This document shows positions 19,465 through 28,633 of a DNA stretch of 56,916 bases, one piece after another. The translations under genes and the position numbers were made by a program. Position 1 is the first letter of the stretch; the number at the start of each line of letters is the position of its first letter. Location of the stretch: assembly GCA_024636315.1 (NCBI GenBank), contig JAGXHJ010000050.1, positions 1-56,916 on the forward strand, written 5' to 3'. The notes beneath the pieces are model-generated. The model was not told the DNA's origin. It searched no databases and saw only the letters and a list, made by a program, of their open reading frames with translations. This DNA is from Methylophaga sp. GTDB lineage: Bacteria > Pseudomonadota > Gammaproteobacteria > Nitrosococcales > Methylophagaceae.

Positions 19465-19495
19465 GTCGTAAAAACAAATTAAGAGTGGGCCGCGA

Positions 19496-20017
19496 GTGGT
19501 AAGAGGTAATATATTTCTAATAGGACCAATGGGTGCAGGTAAGTCAACTGTTGGAAGACAATTAGCTAAGGCTTTAGGCCGAGATTTTTTTGATAGTGAT
19601 AAGGAAATTGAAAAACGCACTGGTGTGTCTATTTCATGGATATTTGAAATGGAGGGTGAAGCTGGTTTTAGAATACGTGAACAAAAGATAATCGAAGAAT
19701 TAACAGGCTTAAATGATATCGTTTTAGCTACTGGCGGTGGCGCAATTTTAGCAGAAGAAAATCGTCGTGCTTTGCGTTCACGAGGTAATGTGGTTTATTT
19801 ATCAGCAACAGCTGACCAATTATTCCGACGTACCGCTAAAGATAAAAAAAGACCACTATTACAGACCGATGATCCTAAAAAACAGATAGAAGATTTACTA
19901 GCGTTACGGGATCCTCTTTACAGTAGTGTCGCAGATGTTGAATTAAGAACGGGTGAACAATCTATTCAACATGCGGTAGCACAAGTAATTGAGCAATTAG
20001 AAGAACTGGTTAAATAA
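19496..20017 (+). CDS. aroK: Shikimate kinase
   Basis: AroK phosphorylates shikimate at O3 in aromatic amino acid synthesis. The 173-aa protein has Walker [10 protein letters not shown] (residues 9-17), the shikimate-binding [11 protein letters not shown] (about 32-42), FRIRE and ATGGGAIL, and the lid RPLLQ. The start is GTG 19496. It precedes aroB by 8 bp, the usual aroK-aroB pair after pilMNOPQ in gammaproteobacteria. Confidence 0.96.
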   Translation: MVRGNIFLIGPMGAGKSTVGRQLAKALGRDFFDSDKEIEKRTGVSISWIFEMEGEAGFRIREQKIIEELTGLNDIVLATGGGAILAEENRRALRSRGNVVYLSATADQLFRRTAKDKKRPLLQTDDPKKQIEDLLALRDPLYSSVADVELRTGEQSIQHAVAQVIEQLEELVK

Positions 20018-20025
20018 GGTTTGTC

Positions 20026-21105
20026 ATGAAAACACTGCAGGTTTCCTTAGGTGATCGTAGCTATCCCATTTATATCGGTGGCGATTTATTATCACAAGCA
20101 ACACTACTTAAAGAACACATTAAAGGGAAGAACGTGTTGGTGGTAACAAATACCACCGTAGCACCACTATATTTACAATCCATCCTAAATGCATTACCTG
20201 ATTATCACTGTGAATCAGTTATTCTGCCGGATGGTGAACAATATAAAACACTAGAAATTTTGAACCAAGTATTCACCAAGCTATTGGAAGAAAAATTTTC
20301 ACGTCAGGTGACCCTGATTGCTTTAGGTGGCGGAGTGGTCGGTGACATGACTGGCTTTGCTGCGGCATGTTATCAACGAGGCGTGCCATTCATTCAGATC
20401 CCAACAACATTATTATCTCAGGTTGATTCATCAGTGGGTGGTAAAACCGCTGTTAATCATGCTTTGGGAAAAAATATGATTGGGGCTTTTTATCAACCGC
20501 AATGTGTTATTGCTGATACCTTGACCTTAACGACCCTAGACGATCGGCAATTATCTTCAGGATTGGCGGAAGTCATCAAGTATGGCTTGATTAACGACCC
20601 CGATTTTTTTGACTGGCTAGAACAAAATATGCCGAAATTAATCGCTCGCGATCAAACACTGTTAGCGGAAGCCATTGAACGTTCTTGCCAAGACAAAGCT
20701 GATGTCGTTGCTAGTGATGAGCTTGAGCAAGGTGTGCGTGCATTACTAAACCTAGGCCATACTTTTGGTCATGCGATTGAAACAGGCATGGGTTATGGTA
20801 ATTGGTTGCACGGTGAAGCGATCGCAGTAGGTATGTTGATGGCTGCAGATTTATCACAACGAATGGGTTGGATGCAAGAGAGTGATGTCGCTCGGATTAA
20901 AGCGTTGTTTGTAACGGCAGGCTTACCCGTACTAGCACCTAAAGGAATGACTTCAGAACAGTTCATGACTTTAATGTCAGTTGATAAAAAAGTGCGAGAT
21001 GGTCATATTAGGCTCGTGTTGTTGCGTGGTATTGGTCAGGCCATTATTAGTGACGATTATGCTGTCACAAAATTGGCTGATACCTTGGAGTTCTTCGAGC
21101 GCTAG
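20026..21105 (+). CDS. aroB: 3-dehydroquinate synthase
   Basis: AroB converts DAHP to 3-dehydroquinate using NAD+ and a divalent metal. The 359-aa protein shows the NAD-binding [13 protein letters not shown] segment (about residues 100-112), the [20 protein letters not shown] motif and the metal-binding histidines in [11 protein letters not shown] and [10 protein letters not shown]. It is followed after only 3 bp by the damX-like gene, reproducing the aroK-aroB-damX order of E. coli. Confidence 0.97.
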   Translation: MKTLQVSLGDRSYPIYIGGDLLSQATLLKEHIKGKNVLVVTNTTVAPLYLQSILNALPDYHCESVILPDGEQYKTLEILNQVFTKLLEEKFSRQVTLIALGGGVVGDMTGFAAACYQRGVPFIQIPTTLLSQVDSSVGGKTAVNHALGKNMIGAFYQPQCVIADTLTLTTLDDRQLSSGLAEVIKYGLINDPDFFDWLEQNMPKLIARDQTLLAEAIERSCQDKADVVASDELEQGVRALLNLGHTFGHAIETGMGYGNWLHGEAIAVGMLMAADLSQRMGWMQESDVARIKALFVTAGLPVLAPKGMTSEQFMTLMSVDKKVRDGHIRLVLLRGIGQAIISDDYAVTKLADTLEFFER

Positions 21106-21108
21106 CTG

Positions 21109-22632
21109 ATGAGTGAATTTACATCGCCTTCAGCCGAACCCAGTTATATTGCACGTTTAGCACTGCAATCTGCGCCTTTTAATTCTTCGGTTGAACCCAA
21201 TATATTTTTCAAAGGCGAGCAAATAGAGCAACGCTGTAATCTTTTATTGCACTTGATTAGAGCCAGTGACAAAGTTGGCTTATTATCTGCGGAGCAAGGC
21301 TTAGGAAAAAGTACGCTACTCACGCAACTGCAGCGTAATAAGACCGATGATCTTAGAATTTGCCGTATAAATGGTCATGCCTCTTTAACCTCGATGGAAA
21401 TCATCATGCAGTGTTTAACTGCTTTTGGCGTTGATGATAACGATGTTAAATTCAGTAATGATCACCTTATTCTACTTAAAGATAGATTATCTGGTCTTCG
21501 TCAGTTAAACATCAAACCACTATTACTTATTGATGATATTGATTTACTTTCAGAAGAGCCTTTAGTGGTATTGATGGACTGTCTATCGTGGCAAAAAAAC
21601 GATGATTTTTTACTACATGCCCTATTCACTAGTAAACAAGTATTGCCTTCCTTAGCAAATATTCACGGACGATTACAGCAGATTGATTTGCCTGCACTAT
21701 CGGAACAAGAAGTGCCCTCATACTTAGATTATCGCTTAAAGGTGGTCGGCTATAAGGGTGAATCTGTTTTTAATATAAAGGATTTGAAACAGTGTTATCG
21801 ACAATCGATGGGTATACCAGCTTTAATCAACCAATGGGCTCATCAACACCTATTAGGGATGAAATCTACTGTCGCTAAACCTATAAAGATCAACATGAAT
21901 GTCAACGTTGGGCGCTTTATCCCATTACTCCGGTGGTCGGGTTTAGGATTATTGGTCAGCACGCTCATTGTGCTATTGTTATTTCAAGATACAATTAATG
22001 ACTTGTTTGCACCAAAAGTGGTTGAAGAAATGACCATTGAAAAACCGTTCACTAAACAAGATGAGTCATTGGCGACCGTTATCCTTGATGAGGATAACGT
22101 CACTTCTTCTGCACAAGCAGAACGGAATGAGCTCAAATCATTAGTTTCTGAGTTAGCTGACGTTGTTGCCGAGCCAGCCGACGTTGTTGTAGAGCCAGAG
22201 AAAGTGCCTGATGCCATCTCGCAAGATGAAATTAATCCTAAAGTTCAAACCATCGTGACTCAAGCAATTTCAGTGCCTAAACCAGTGTTAGTTCCAAAAC
22301 CAGTTTTAAAAACAGAATTGTCCCCTGCTATTCATCAAAAAAAGTGGATTTTACAACAGAGTGCAACCGATTATACGTTTCAACTTATGGGCTCCTGGGA
22401 GAAACAGGAAGTGGAGGCGTTCCTAGAAAAATATGCCCTAGCGGGGGATGTTGCAGAATTTGAAAGCATGCGTAATGGTCGCGTTTGGTATGCGTTAATT
22501 TATGGTGTTTATGACAGTAAACAAGCAGCATTGGATGCAAGTAGTAAATGGCCAGCTCCAATTAATACCTTGCCCTCATGGTTGCGTCGTTTTGATAGTG
22601 TGCAACAACAGATTAAAAAAACGGCCAATTAA
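21109..22632 (+). CDS. damX: DamX-like AAA ATPase with C-terminal SPOR domain
   Basis: This 507-aa bitopic protein has a cytoplasmic ExeA-like AAA domain (residues about 25-250; Walker A SAEQGLGKSTLL near 60, Walker B LLLIDDIDLL near 140), then a membrane helix (about 275-292). A low-complexity Val/Glu/Pro linker with short repeats (ADVVAEP/ADVVVEP; VPKPVL twice) follows, and then a SPOR domain (about 405-490) that would bind denuded septal peptidoglycan. Position after aroB supports DamX, a septal-ring protein. The stop codon overlaps that of the convergent decarboxylase gene. Confidence 0.85.
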   Translation: MSEFTSPSAEPSYIARLALQSAPFNSSVEPNIFFKGEQIEQRCNLLLHLIRASDKVGLLSAEQGLGKSTLLTQLQRNKTDDLRICRINGHASLTSMEIIMQCLTAFGVDDNDVKFSNDHLILLKDRLSGLRQLNIKPLLLIDDIDLLSEEPLVVLMDCLSWQKNDDFLLHALFTSKQVLPSLANIHGRLQQIDLPALSEQEVPSYLDYRLKVVGYKGESVFNIKDLKQCYRQSMGIPALINQWAHQHLLGMKSTVAKPIKINMNVNVGRFIPLLRWSGLGLLVSTLIVLLLFQDTINDLFAPKVVEEMTIEKPFTKQDESLATVILDEDNVTSSAQAERNELKSLVSELADVVAEPADVVVEPEKVPDAISQDEINPKVQTIVTQAISVPKPVLVPKPVLKTELSPAIHQKKWILQQSATDYTFQLMGSWEKQEVEAFLEKYALAGDVAEFESMRNGRVWYALIYGVYDSKQAALDASSKWPAPINTLPSWLRRFDSVQQQIKKTAN

Positions 22633-23786
22633 AAGTACGATTTAAGCGCAGTAAGTAGTGGCCTGGCTTGGCTAGTGTGACTGGCAAAAACGACACGATA
22701 CACTTCTTGACCATTTACTTTTGCCTTAGATAACAGTCCACTGTTTATCAAATGAGTTAAGTCGACAGCTGTTGAGGGCCTGAAACAGACTATTCCCGTA
22801 GCAGACTGTAGCTCCCACCAGTCGGACTGTTTTTTTAATGCGTGAGCGAACAGTTCAGCTTGTTCGAGGCGCTGGTTGATTCGATCGGAGAAAGATTGTT
22901 TGCCACTTAATATTAAACTACACCAAAGCGGCAGAAATAGTTCACCACCATAGGAGCCTCCTATAGTTTGTTTAGGTGATTGCGTTAGATAATCGACATC
23001 AATATCTGAACTGTTTGTTAAGGACTTTTTATACAGTAACAAGCTACAAGGTTTTGGCTGACCTAACGCTTTGTGGGGGTCGATACATACCGAATCAGCT
23101 TGGGCAATGCCGCTAAGATGATGTTGATGTTTTAGCGATAACATTAATGCACCACCCCATGCGGCATCAATATGACACCAGCTATTAAATTCTTTGGCAA
23201 TATTGATGCATGTAGGAATAGGATCAATTGCGCCACAAGATGAGGTGCCGGCTGTTACCACAATGGCTATTGGAGCAGTATTTTGGCAAGCTGTGCGTAA
23301 AGCCTTAACGTCTATTTGTCCGAATTCATTAGTCGGAATAGCTTGAAAGTTTAAACCTAAAATACGGCAGGCTTTACTGATTGAGTAATGAGCCGCTTGT
23401 GAGCCATAAACAACATTAGATGAATTTTTACTGCGCTCTCTTGCCTGCCATAAGGCATCGAGATTGCCATAACTACTACCATGAGTGAAATGTGCAAAAG
23501 GCTGTTCAAACAACTGACAAAACCAGTCTAGTAATTGTTGTTCAATAGCCGCTAATTGCGGATAGAGTTCGGATGAGAGCATGTTGCCATTGTGCAAGCC
23601 TGCTAACAATTGTCCTAAGAGAGCGGGTTGTTCGATGGCAGGTGTCATATGTCCTGCCCAGCTGATTTTATGGTGCAGTCGACCTTCCGTTATCAATTGT
23701 TGAATGAGCTTTGCTGAGGGAGCATCCTTTGGTAAGGCAGAGAGTTGATTTTGTAATAAGCTGAATATCTCAGATAGTGCTGTCAT
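22629..23786 (-). CDS. PLP-dependent decarboxylase, MfnA-like (methanofuran cluster)
   Basis: A 385-aa group II PLP decarboxylase. The PLP lysine is in DPHKALG (K239), preceded by the cofactor-contact HIDAAWGG (about residue 206) and TAGTSSCGAIDPI. Family members include glutamate, aspartate and tyrosine decarboxylases; archaeal MfnA makes tyramine for methanofuran. Its place as last gene of an operon with MfnE-, MfnF- and MfnD-like genes suggests a role in a methanofuran-type cofactor, but the substrate is not proven. The start overlaps the preceding gene's stop by four bases. Confidence 0.78.
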   Translation of the reverse strand: MTALSEIFSLLQNQLSALPKDAPSAKLIQQLITEGRLHHKISWAGHMTPAIEQPALLGQLLAGLHNGNMLSSELYPQLAAIEQQLLDWFCQLFEQPFAHFTHGSSYGNLDALWQARERSKNSSNVVYGSQAAHYSISKACRILGLNFQAIPTNEFGQIDVKALRTACQNTAPIAIVVTAGTSSCGAIDPIPTCINIAKEFNSWCHIDAAWGGALMLSLKHQHHLSGIAQADSVCIDPHKALGQPKPCSLLLYKKSLTNSSDIDVDYLTQSPKQTIGGSYGGELFLPLWCSLILSGKQSFSDRINQRLEQAELFAHALKKQSDWWELQSATGIVCFRPSTAVDLTHLINSGLLSKAKVNGQEVYRVVFASHTSQARPLLTALKSYF

Positions 23787-24373
23787 GGTAAATACAAGTT
23801 AGTTTCATTGTCATAGTTGGCAATGGCATCGGCAAACCCAGCACAGGATTGGTAGTGGATGATCCGAGTTGGAATGGGATAGTTAGCAAATAAATCAGCA
23901 AAACTACGATCAATAACGTGACTGGTCTTGAGTTGTTGGATTGAGGCGCTACTAACGTGAACGTGCTTGATCAAGAATAATTGTTCGGCTTCTAGTTTTG
24001 ATGCTAGCCATAAAGCAAGACTATCAGAAGTTAGATCCCAACTCTGGGGTAAAACAGGGTTTGAAAGCAGGGAATGATCAGGGAGCCATACCGATAATGC
24101 TTGTTCGGGCTTGAGGGCATTAAATGGCTGACATTTAGCTTCAAGTGCGGTCAACATTAAGCCAAACTGTTTCATCGCTATCAGCGCCATGTGATGAGCT
24201 ACTGCATCGTTAAAATGATGTAATGTCTGAGCTTCACGTACTTGATCGGCAAAGGGGCCTCCACCAGGAACAATTACGATGGGTGTTGATATGGATGAAT
24301 TTGCCAGGGATTGTAGCCATAGCTTTAATTCTGGTGTGTTGTATAAACTGCCACCGAGTTTGACTACGATCAC
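23783..24373 (-). CDS. Amino-acid-kinase-fold protein, MfnE-like
   Basis: This 196-aa protein of the amino acid kinase superfamily begins MIVVKLGGSLY and has the VIVPGGGPFADQVR nucleotide loop near residue 35. It matches the group related to aspartokinase found in methanogens and methylotrophs (COG2054). Archaeal MfnE phosphorylates the aminomethylfuran phosphate to the diphosphate used for coupling in methanofuran synthesis. Four-base overlaps with pabB upstream and the decarboxylase downstream show tight operon packing. Confidence 0.8.
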   Translation of the reverse strand: MIVVKLGGSLYNTPELKLWLQSLANSSISTPIVIVPGGGPFADQVREAQTLHHFNDAVAHHMALIAMKQFGLMLTALEAKCQPFNALKPEQALSVWLPDHSLLSNPVLPQSWDLTSDSLALWLASKLEAEQLFLIKHVHVSSASIQQLKTSHVIDRSFADLFANYPIPTRIIHYQSCAGFADAIANYDNETNLYLP

Positions 24374-25767
24374 TTTAGTTGTTCAAGTAGTCGGAAAATA
24401 GCGGCGGCCTTGTCGTGTACTTCTTGGTATTCAGCATCAACGGTTGAATCAGCAACGATGCCACCTCCAGCCCAAAAACGCAGACGATTATCACTGTATA
24501 TTAAGGTGCGAATGGTGATGTTACTATCCATTTTGCCATCAAAGCCAATATAGGCGATGCTACCGCAATAAAGTCCACGACGATGTGGTTCCAGTTCTTC
24601 TATGATTTCCATCGCACGTAACTTAGGCGCGCCAGTGATTGAGCCACCGGGAAAGCAGGCACGCAATAATGAAACTGCATTGTGCTTATCAGCCAAGGTA
24701 CCGGTGATAGTGCTGACTAAATGATGAACGGTTGCAAAAGATTCTAAGGCAAAAGGTTTCGGTACTTTAATAGACCCCGGCACACAAACTTTGCCCAGAT
24801 CATTGCGTAATAAATCAACGATCATTAGATTCTCTGCGCGATCTTTAAGACTCGCCTGCAATTCATCTGCGAGTAATTTATCACGTTGAGCATTATTCAA
24901 ATCACGAGGGCGCGTGCCTTTGATTGGCTTAGTTTCAACGTGCTGTTGTGTCACTTTCAATAGCCGTTCAGGTGATGAACTGAGTACGGTGGCGTAGGGT
25001 GTGGCAAAGAAACTAGAAAAGGGCGCGGCATTTTGTTTGCGTAGTAATTGGTAGGCAAACCAAGGGTCACCTTCAGCATCGATTTCAAATCGTTTGGCGA
25101 GATTGACCTGATAACAATCGCCTTCATGAATATAGTGCTGGATCTTGTTAAAGGCGAGTTGATAGTCTTTTTGATCTAAATTGCAACGTAGCTCACCACT
25201 GACATGAAATGTGTCTGGATTTTTAGCTGGCGTTATAGTCGTTAACAAGCTGACAAGATTAGCCCATTGATCTTGGGTTTCAGCATTAAGCCCGTAACTT
25301 GCCAACCAACAGCGTTGTTGTTGATGATCGGTAACGATAGCCCAGTCGTAAATGCCAATTACCATGTCAGGTATATGTTCTGCATCTATGGCTTGTTGAG
25401 GAAGGTTTTCGATGCGCCGACCCAAATCATAAGCGAAATAACCTAATGCACCACCACAAAATGGCAAGTCAGTATGTTGATGCGGTTTAAACTTATGCAA
25501 GATATTTTGTAAGAGGACAAAAGGATCGTCACTAGACAGAAGGGCATCTTTGTTATGATGTTTGATCAGCGTGTTTGCACCGGTAGTGATCAGCGTTATA
25601 AAGGGATCTGCAGTTTGAATATCATAACGACTATCATTGGATTGCGACGAGTTGCTACTATCTAAAAATACCGGCCATGGTTGATTGCGGATCGCTTCAA
25701 AATAAAGAGCGCTATCTACTAGATAAGGCAGTTCTGTGCAAAGAGGTGGGAGGTTTATATCATTCAT
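24370..25767 (-). CDS. pabB: Aminodeoxychorismate synthase component I
   Basis: A 465-aa chorismate-utilising enzyme of the anthranilate synthase I/PabB/isochorismate synthase fold. Diagnostic motifs are YIHEGDCYQVNLAKRF, PIKGTRPR, ENLMIVDLLRNDLG and PGGSITGAPKLRAMEII. PabB with PabA converts chorismate to aminodeoxychorismate, the precursor of pABA. The pABA is needed for folate and for H4MPT, which explains its place inside a C1-cofactor operon. No pabA or pabC is in this window. Confidence 0.92.
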   Translation of the reverse strand: MNDINLPPLCTELPYLVDSALYFEAIRNQPWPVFLDSSNSSQSNDSRYDIQTADPFITLITTGANTLIKHHNKDALLSSDDPFVLLQNILHKFKPHQHTDLPFCGGALGYFAYDLGRRIENLPQQAIDAEHIPDMVIGIYDWAIVTDHQQQRCWLASYGLNAETQDQWANLVSLLTTITPAKNPDTFHVSGELRCNLDQKDYQLAFNKIQHYIHEGDCYQVNLAKRFEIDAEGDPWFAYQLLRKQNAAPFSSFFATPYATVLSSSPERLLKVTQQHVETKPIKGTRPRDLNNAQRDKLLADELQASLKDRAENLMIVDLLRNDLGKVCVPGSIKVPKPFALESFATVHHLVSTITGTLADKHNAVSLLRACFPGGSITGAPKLRAMEIIEELEPHRRGLYCGSIAYIGFDGKMDSNITIRTLIYSDNRLRFWAGGGIVADSTVDAEYQEVHDKAAAIFRLLEQLK

Positions 25768-25777
25768 AGCGCGTATT

Positions 25778-26824
25778 TTACGGTAACTGTTGTTGGGCTA
25801 AAAGGGCAACCGCAACTGCCGGTGCGTGATCGGCGCTAGCAGGATGTTTGGAAGATAGTATTTCATTGAAGTCCAGATAAGGACGGTTAAGACGTTGCGC
25901 GCAAGCTTTGGCGATAAATCGACCAACACCCGCCCCAATAAGAGGTGCATCAGCGGCTAATTCAGCGTGTGCAGATAATACTTGTAATATGGCATTGCTA
26001 ACCAGATGACTTTGTTGCTCTGCAAACCATTGAGCGAGTTGCGTCCATTGAGCTATATTCGCCTGATTAGCATCGGTGCCGAGTAGTCTAGCGATACGAC
26101 TAGCGCAAAAATCAGCTTGCCATGGTTGGCCATCAGCACTGTTATCTTGAATTGAAGTCGGCTCAAGTAAGCCCAATAAACACCAGCAATCACCGGTAGT
26201 CGCAAAAACTTCGGCGGCAAGACTGACTAATGTTCCATTGAATGGGGCATTGTGGCTGAGTGCTATCAGTGGCGTTCTGATTGCGCCGGTGTAAAGTAAT
26301 TCACGGTTAGTTTGTCGTTGAAAGTCATCAAGGCCATGCGGGATCGCGAAGCCATGACGGAGCGGAATGATATCGCAAGTGGTACTGCCAATATCAACGA
26401 ATAGGCCGTCGGGTATAGCTTGGGCAACGAGACTGGCACTGGCCTGCCAGTTACGTGACGCGACACTTTTCCAGTGTTTAATGGCTAGTTCTGGTTTTAG
26501 CCAGCCAGCTTCCGCTGCATAAACGACGATTTTGTCATGGTCTATATATTGATCAACACAGGCTAAAATTTCTGCGACGCCCGCTTGGCGATTTGGGAAA
26601 ATATCGACCAATTCACCGGTCATGGTGATGGCGGTAATATCATTTTGATTACCAAGTTGTGCAAACACCGATTCAATTGCAGTGGCCAGTTGGTCAATGC
26701 CTTGCCATAAAGGACAGGCAATTTGAATAACATCTTGTATGTTGCCATTATGATCACTGCGTGCAACTTTTACATGGGCACCGCCAATGTCCCAGCCGCT
26801 GATATAAGAAGATGTTTGTGTCAT
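25778..26824 (-). CDS. H4MPT-linked C1-transfer protein, COG1548/MfnF-like
   Basis: This 348-aa protein has the ASKHA (actin/hydantoinase-like) fold, with GWDIGGAHVKVA at the N-terminus and FVDIGSTTCDIIPL near residue 140. This family is confined to methanogens and H4MPT-using bacteria. The archaeal member MfnF couples glutamyl-tyramine to the furan diphosphate in methanofuran synthesis. The start overlaps the ATP-grasp gene stop (ATGA), and pabB follows after 10 bp. Confidence 0.82.
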   Translation of the reverse strand: MTQTSSYISGWDIGGAHVKVARSDHNGNIQDVIQIACPLWQGIDQLATAIESVFAQLGNQNDITAITMTGELVDIFPNRQAGVAEILACVDQYIDHDKIVVYAAEAGWLKPELAIKHWKSVASRNWQASASLVAQAIPDGLFVDIGSTTCDIIPLRHGFAIPHGLDDFQRQTNRELLYTGAIRTPLIALSHNAPFNGTLVSLAAEVFATTGDCWCLLGLLEPTSIQDNSADGQPWQADFCASRIARLLGTDANQANIAQWTQLAQWFAEQQSHLVSNAILQVLSAHAELAADAPLIGAGVGRFIAKACAQRLNRPYLDFNEILSSKHPASADHAPAVAVALLAQQQLP

Positions 26825-27843
26825 ATTAAGATCTCAATGGCATTTCGTTGGGTGCCTAAGGGCAGTCCCGATAAATCTTGTTTCATCATTTTTACTAGTA
26901 GTTGAGCTGGGTTTAGGTTTAGTGATTCACGCAGACCAACATAGGCTGTGGTGAGCCTTGGATTGATATCAACGACATATGTTTCGTTATCTGTGACGAT
27001 GAGATCGATACCGATATATCCCCATAAGCCAGGAATGGCATGATGAGTCTTATTAGCTATTTCGGTCGCCTGTATCAGGCTAAATTGAGTTTCAGCTATA
27101 CCATTGACCCAACAGCCATGGAAACTAAGCTGGCCACTTTCAAGCCTAATATATTGCTGATTAATCGCCAGTACTCGGCTAGTATTATCATCGACTAATA
27201 CCGAGAGACTCATGGCATGACCTTCGATATAGGGCTGAATAATAGTCTGTTCAAGCGCGATGGGATTTGATGTTAACCACGCTGTAAGCGCGGTTTGTGT
27301 ACTAAAAACCAAGGTGTCGATACAACCCGCACCATCACGTGGTTTAACAATAAAACCTGATGGCGATTTAAACTGATTGAGCGACCATTCATTGGCTGTA
27401 ATGGTGTGTGGTGTAAGTACATTATTGGATATTAATTGCTGATGGCAGATAACTTTATCAGTACAAATGTGAGTTGCTGTAGGCTGGCAACCTAATAGTT
27501 GCTTGTTCTCATTTAATACCGTTTGTTGAAGGTTTTGTAGTAGCCCATCCGTTTCAGGTGCGATAATTAACACGGCATCAGCCTCCTTAACCGAGCTGGC
27601 GTAATGTTGTTGAAATGTACTGTCGTTATCGATAATTAGGCATTGGTGGTGAGCACTATCGATAATATCAAGCAGGGGTTCAAGACGAAAATCACGTAAA
27701 ATGATAAGCTCGATATCGGTTAATAGCGTCATATCATGCACAATAGCGGTGAGCATTTCATTACCCTCATGGGCAAGACTTGCTGGCAATGACTCATTAA
27801 TGAGTGCACCGCTAGTGATATGTTCGTAAACAAATACTTTCAT
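26821..27843 (-). CDS. ATP-grasp enzyme of the methylotroph C1 cluster (MfnD-like)
   Basis: A 340-aa ATP-grasp protein with FIVKPRDGAGCIDT (ATP lysine region, about residue 155-170) and YVVDINPRLTTAYVGL (Mg-binding Asn/Asp, near 300). It belongs to the group found in H4MPT clusters of methylotrophs and related to archaeal MfnD (tyramine-glutamate ligase). An upstream ATG at 27885 is in frame, but I start at 27843 because MKVFVYEHITSGAL is the family-typical beginning; neither start has a strong ribosome binding site. It heads a five-gene operon running to 22629. Confidence 0.8.
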   Translation of the reverse strand: MKVFVYEHITSGALINESLPASLAHEGNEMLTAIVHDMTLLTDIELIILRDFRLEPLLDIIDSAHHQCLIIDNDSTFQQHYASSVKEADAVLIIAPETDGLLQNLQQTVLNENKQLLGCQPTATHICTDKVICHQQLISNNVLTPHTITANEWSLNQFKSPSGFIVKPRDGAGCIDTLVFSTQTALTAWLTSNPIALEQTIIQPYIEGHAMSLSVLVDDNTSRVLAINQQYIRLESGQLSFHGCWVNGIAETQFSLIQATEIANKTHHAIPGLWGYIGIDLIVTDNETYVVDINPRLTTAYVGLRESLNLNPAQLLVKMMKQDLSGLPLGTQRNAIEILI

Positions 27844-27865
27844 TAAATAAAATCTGAGGAATAAG

Positions 27866-28573
27866 GTGGAAATTATACCTGTCATCGATGTGCTGGGGGG
27901 AAAGGTTGTACATGCTCGTGGTGGTGTACGATCCCAATATCCCTTATTACAATCAGTTTTAACCTCACATTGTGAGCCATTACAGGTGATTATTGATATG
28001 TTAGCTTGGCAATCATTTTCGACTATTTATATTGCCGATCTTGATGCGATTTTAGAGCAAAAACAAAATATTGCGTTTTATAAAACCTTGGCTGAATATT
28101 TTCCTCATGTTACTTTTTTGTTGGATGCGGGTATCGATTCAAAAGTTAGCTGGCAACATTTTCTGGACTACCCCAATATTAAACCTGTTATTGGTAGTGA
28201 GACCTTAGTGGATATTGACTGGCTGTCAGATTTAGGCATACGACAAAAAAGTATTTTGTCATTAGATTTTCAAAATGGACAGTTTTTAGGCGATCAACAA
28301 CTTCTACAGCAACCAGACGTATGGGCTGAAAATATAATTGCGATGAATATAGATCATATCGGCGGAGACTCTGGCCCCGACTTTGAATTGTTAGCAAGCT
28401 TGCAACGGCAAGCAATCAATAGTCAAATTATTGCTGCTGGTGGCGTGAGAACTGAACAGGATTTGATTAATTTAGAGTTGCAGGGAATAGAGCGGGTGTT
28501 GATTGCCAGCGCATTGCATGATGGCAGGATCACTAAACGTAGTGTGGAAAAGTTTAAACTTACAAGGCTATAA
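27866..28573 (+). CDS. HisA-like TIM-barrel protein of the C1 cofactor cluster
   Basis: This 235-aa protein begins with the HisA-like motif IPVIDVLGGKVVHARGG and ends with AAGGVRTEQDL and a phosphate-binding VLIASALHDG loop, so it has the ProFAR-isomerase TIM-barrel fold. It is not expected to be the histidine enzyme, because no his genes are near. A HisA-related protein (COG1411) is typical of H4MPT/methanofuran gene clusters. The start is GTG 27866 with GAGGA upstream. Only 22 bp separates it from the divergent ATP-grasp gene. Confidence 0.8.
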   Translation: MEIIPVIDVLGGKVVHARGGVRSQYPLLQSVLTSHCEPLQVIIDMLAWQSFSTIYIADLDAILEQKQNIAFYKTLAEYFPHVTFLLDAGIDSKVSWQHFLDYPNIKPVIGSETLVDIDWLSDLGIRQKSILSLDFQNGQFLGDQQLLQQPDVWAENIIAMNIDHIGGDSGPDFELLASLQRQAINSQIIAAGGVRTEQDLINLELQGIERVLIASALHDGRITKRSVEKFKLTRL

Positions 28574-28610
28574 AACAAAAACGCCGTTTCCTCTTGCGAG
28601 AAAACGGCGT
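28571..28610. terminator. Terminator of the mch-fae operon, between convergent genes
   Basis: ACGCCGTTT (28581-28589) pairs with AAACGGCGT (28602-28610). Read on the minus strand the hairpin is followed by TTTTTGTTTT, a textbook rho-independent terminator after fae. It also lies just past the HisA-like stop on the plus strand, though with a weaker T-tract. Confidence 0.85.
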
Positions 28611-28633
28611 ATCGATTTAACGTGTTCTAAAAC

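Noticed and set aside
22629-28573. The HisA-like gene as part of a histidine operon
   Set aside because: No other his genes lie near and the surrounding genes are C1-cofactor genes; the HisA-related COG1411 family fits better.
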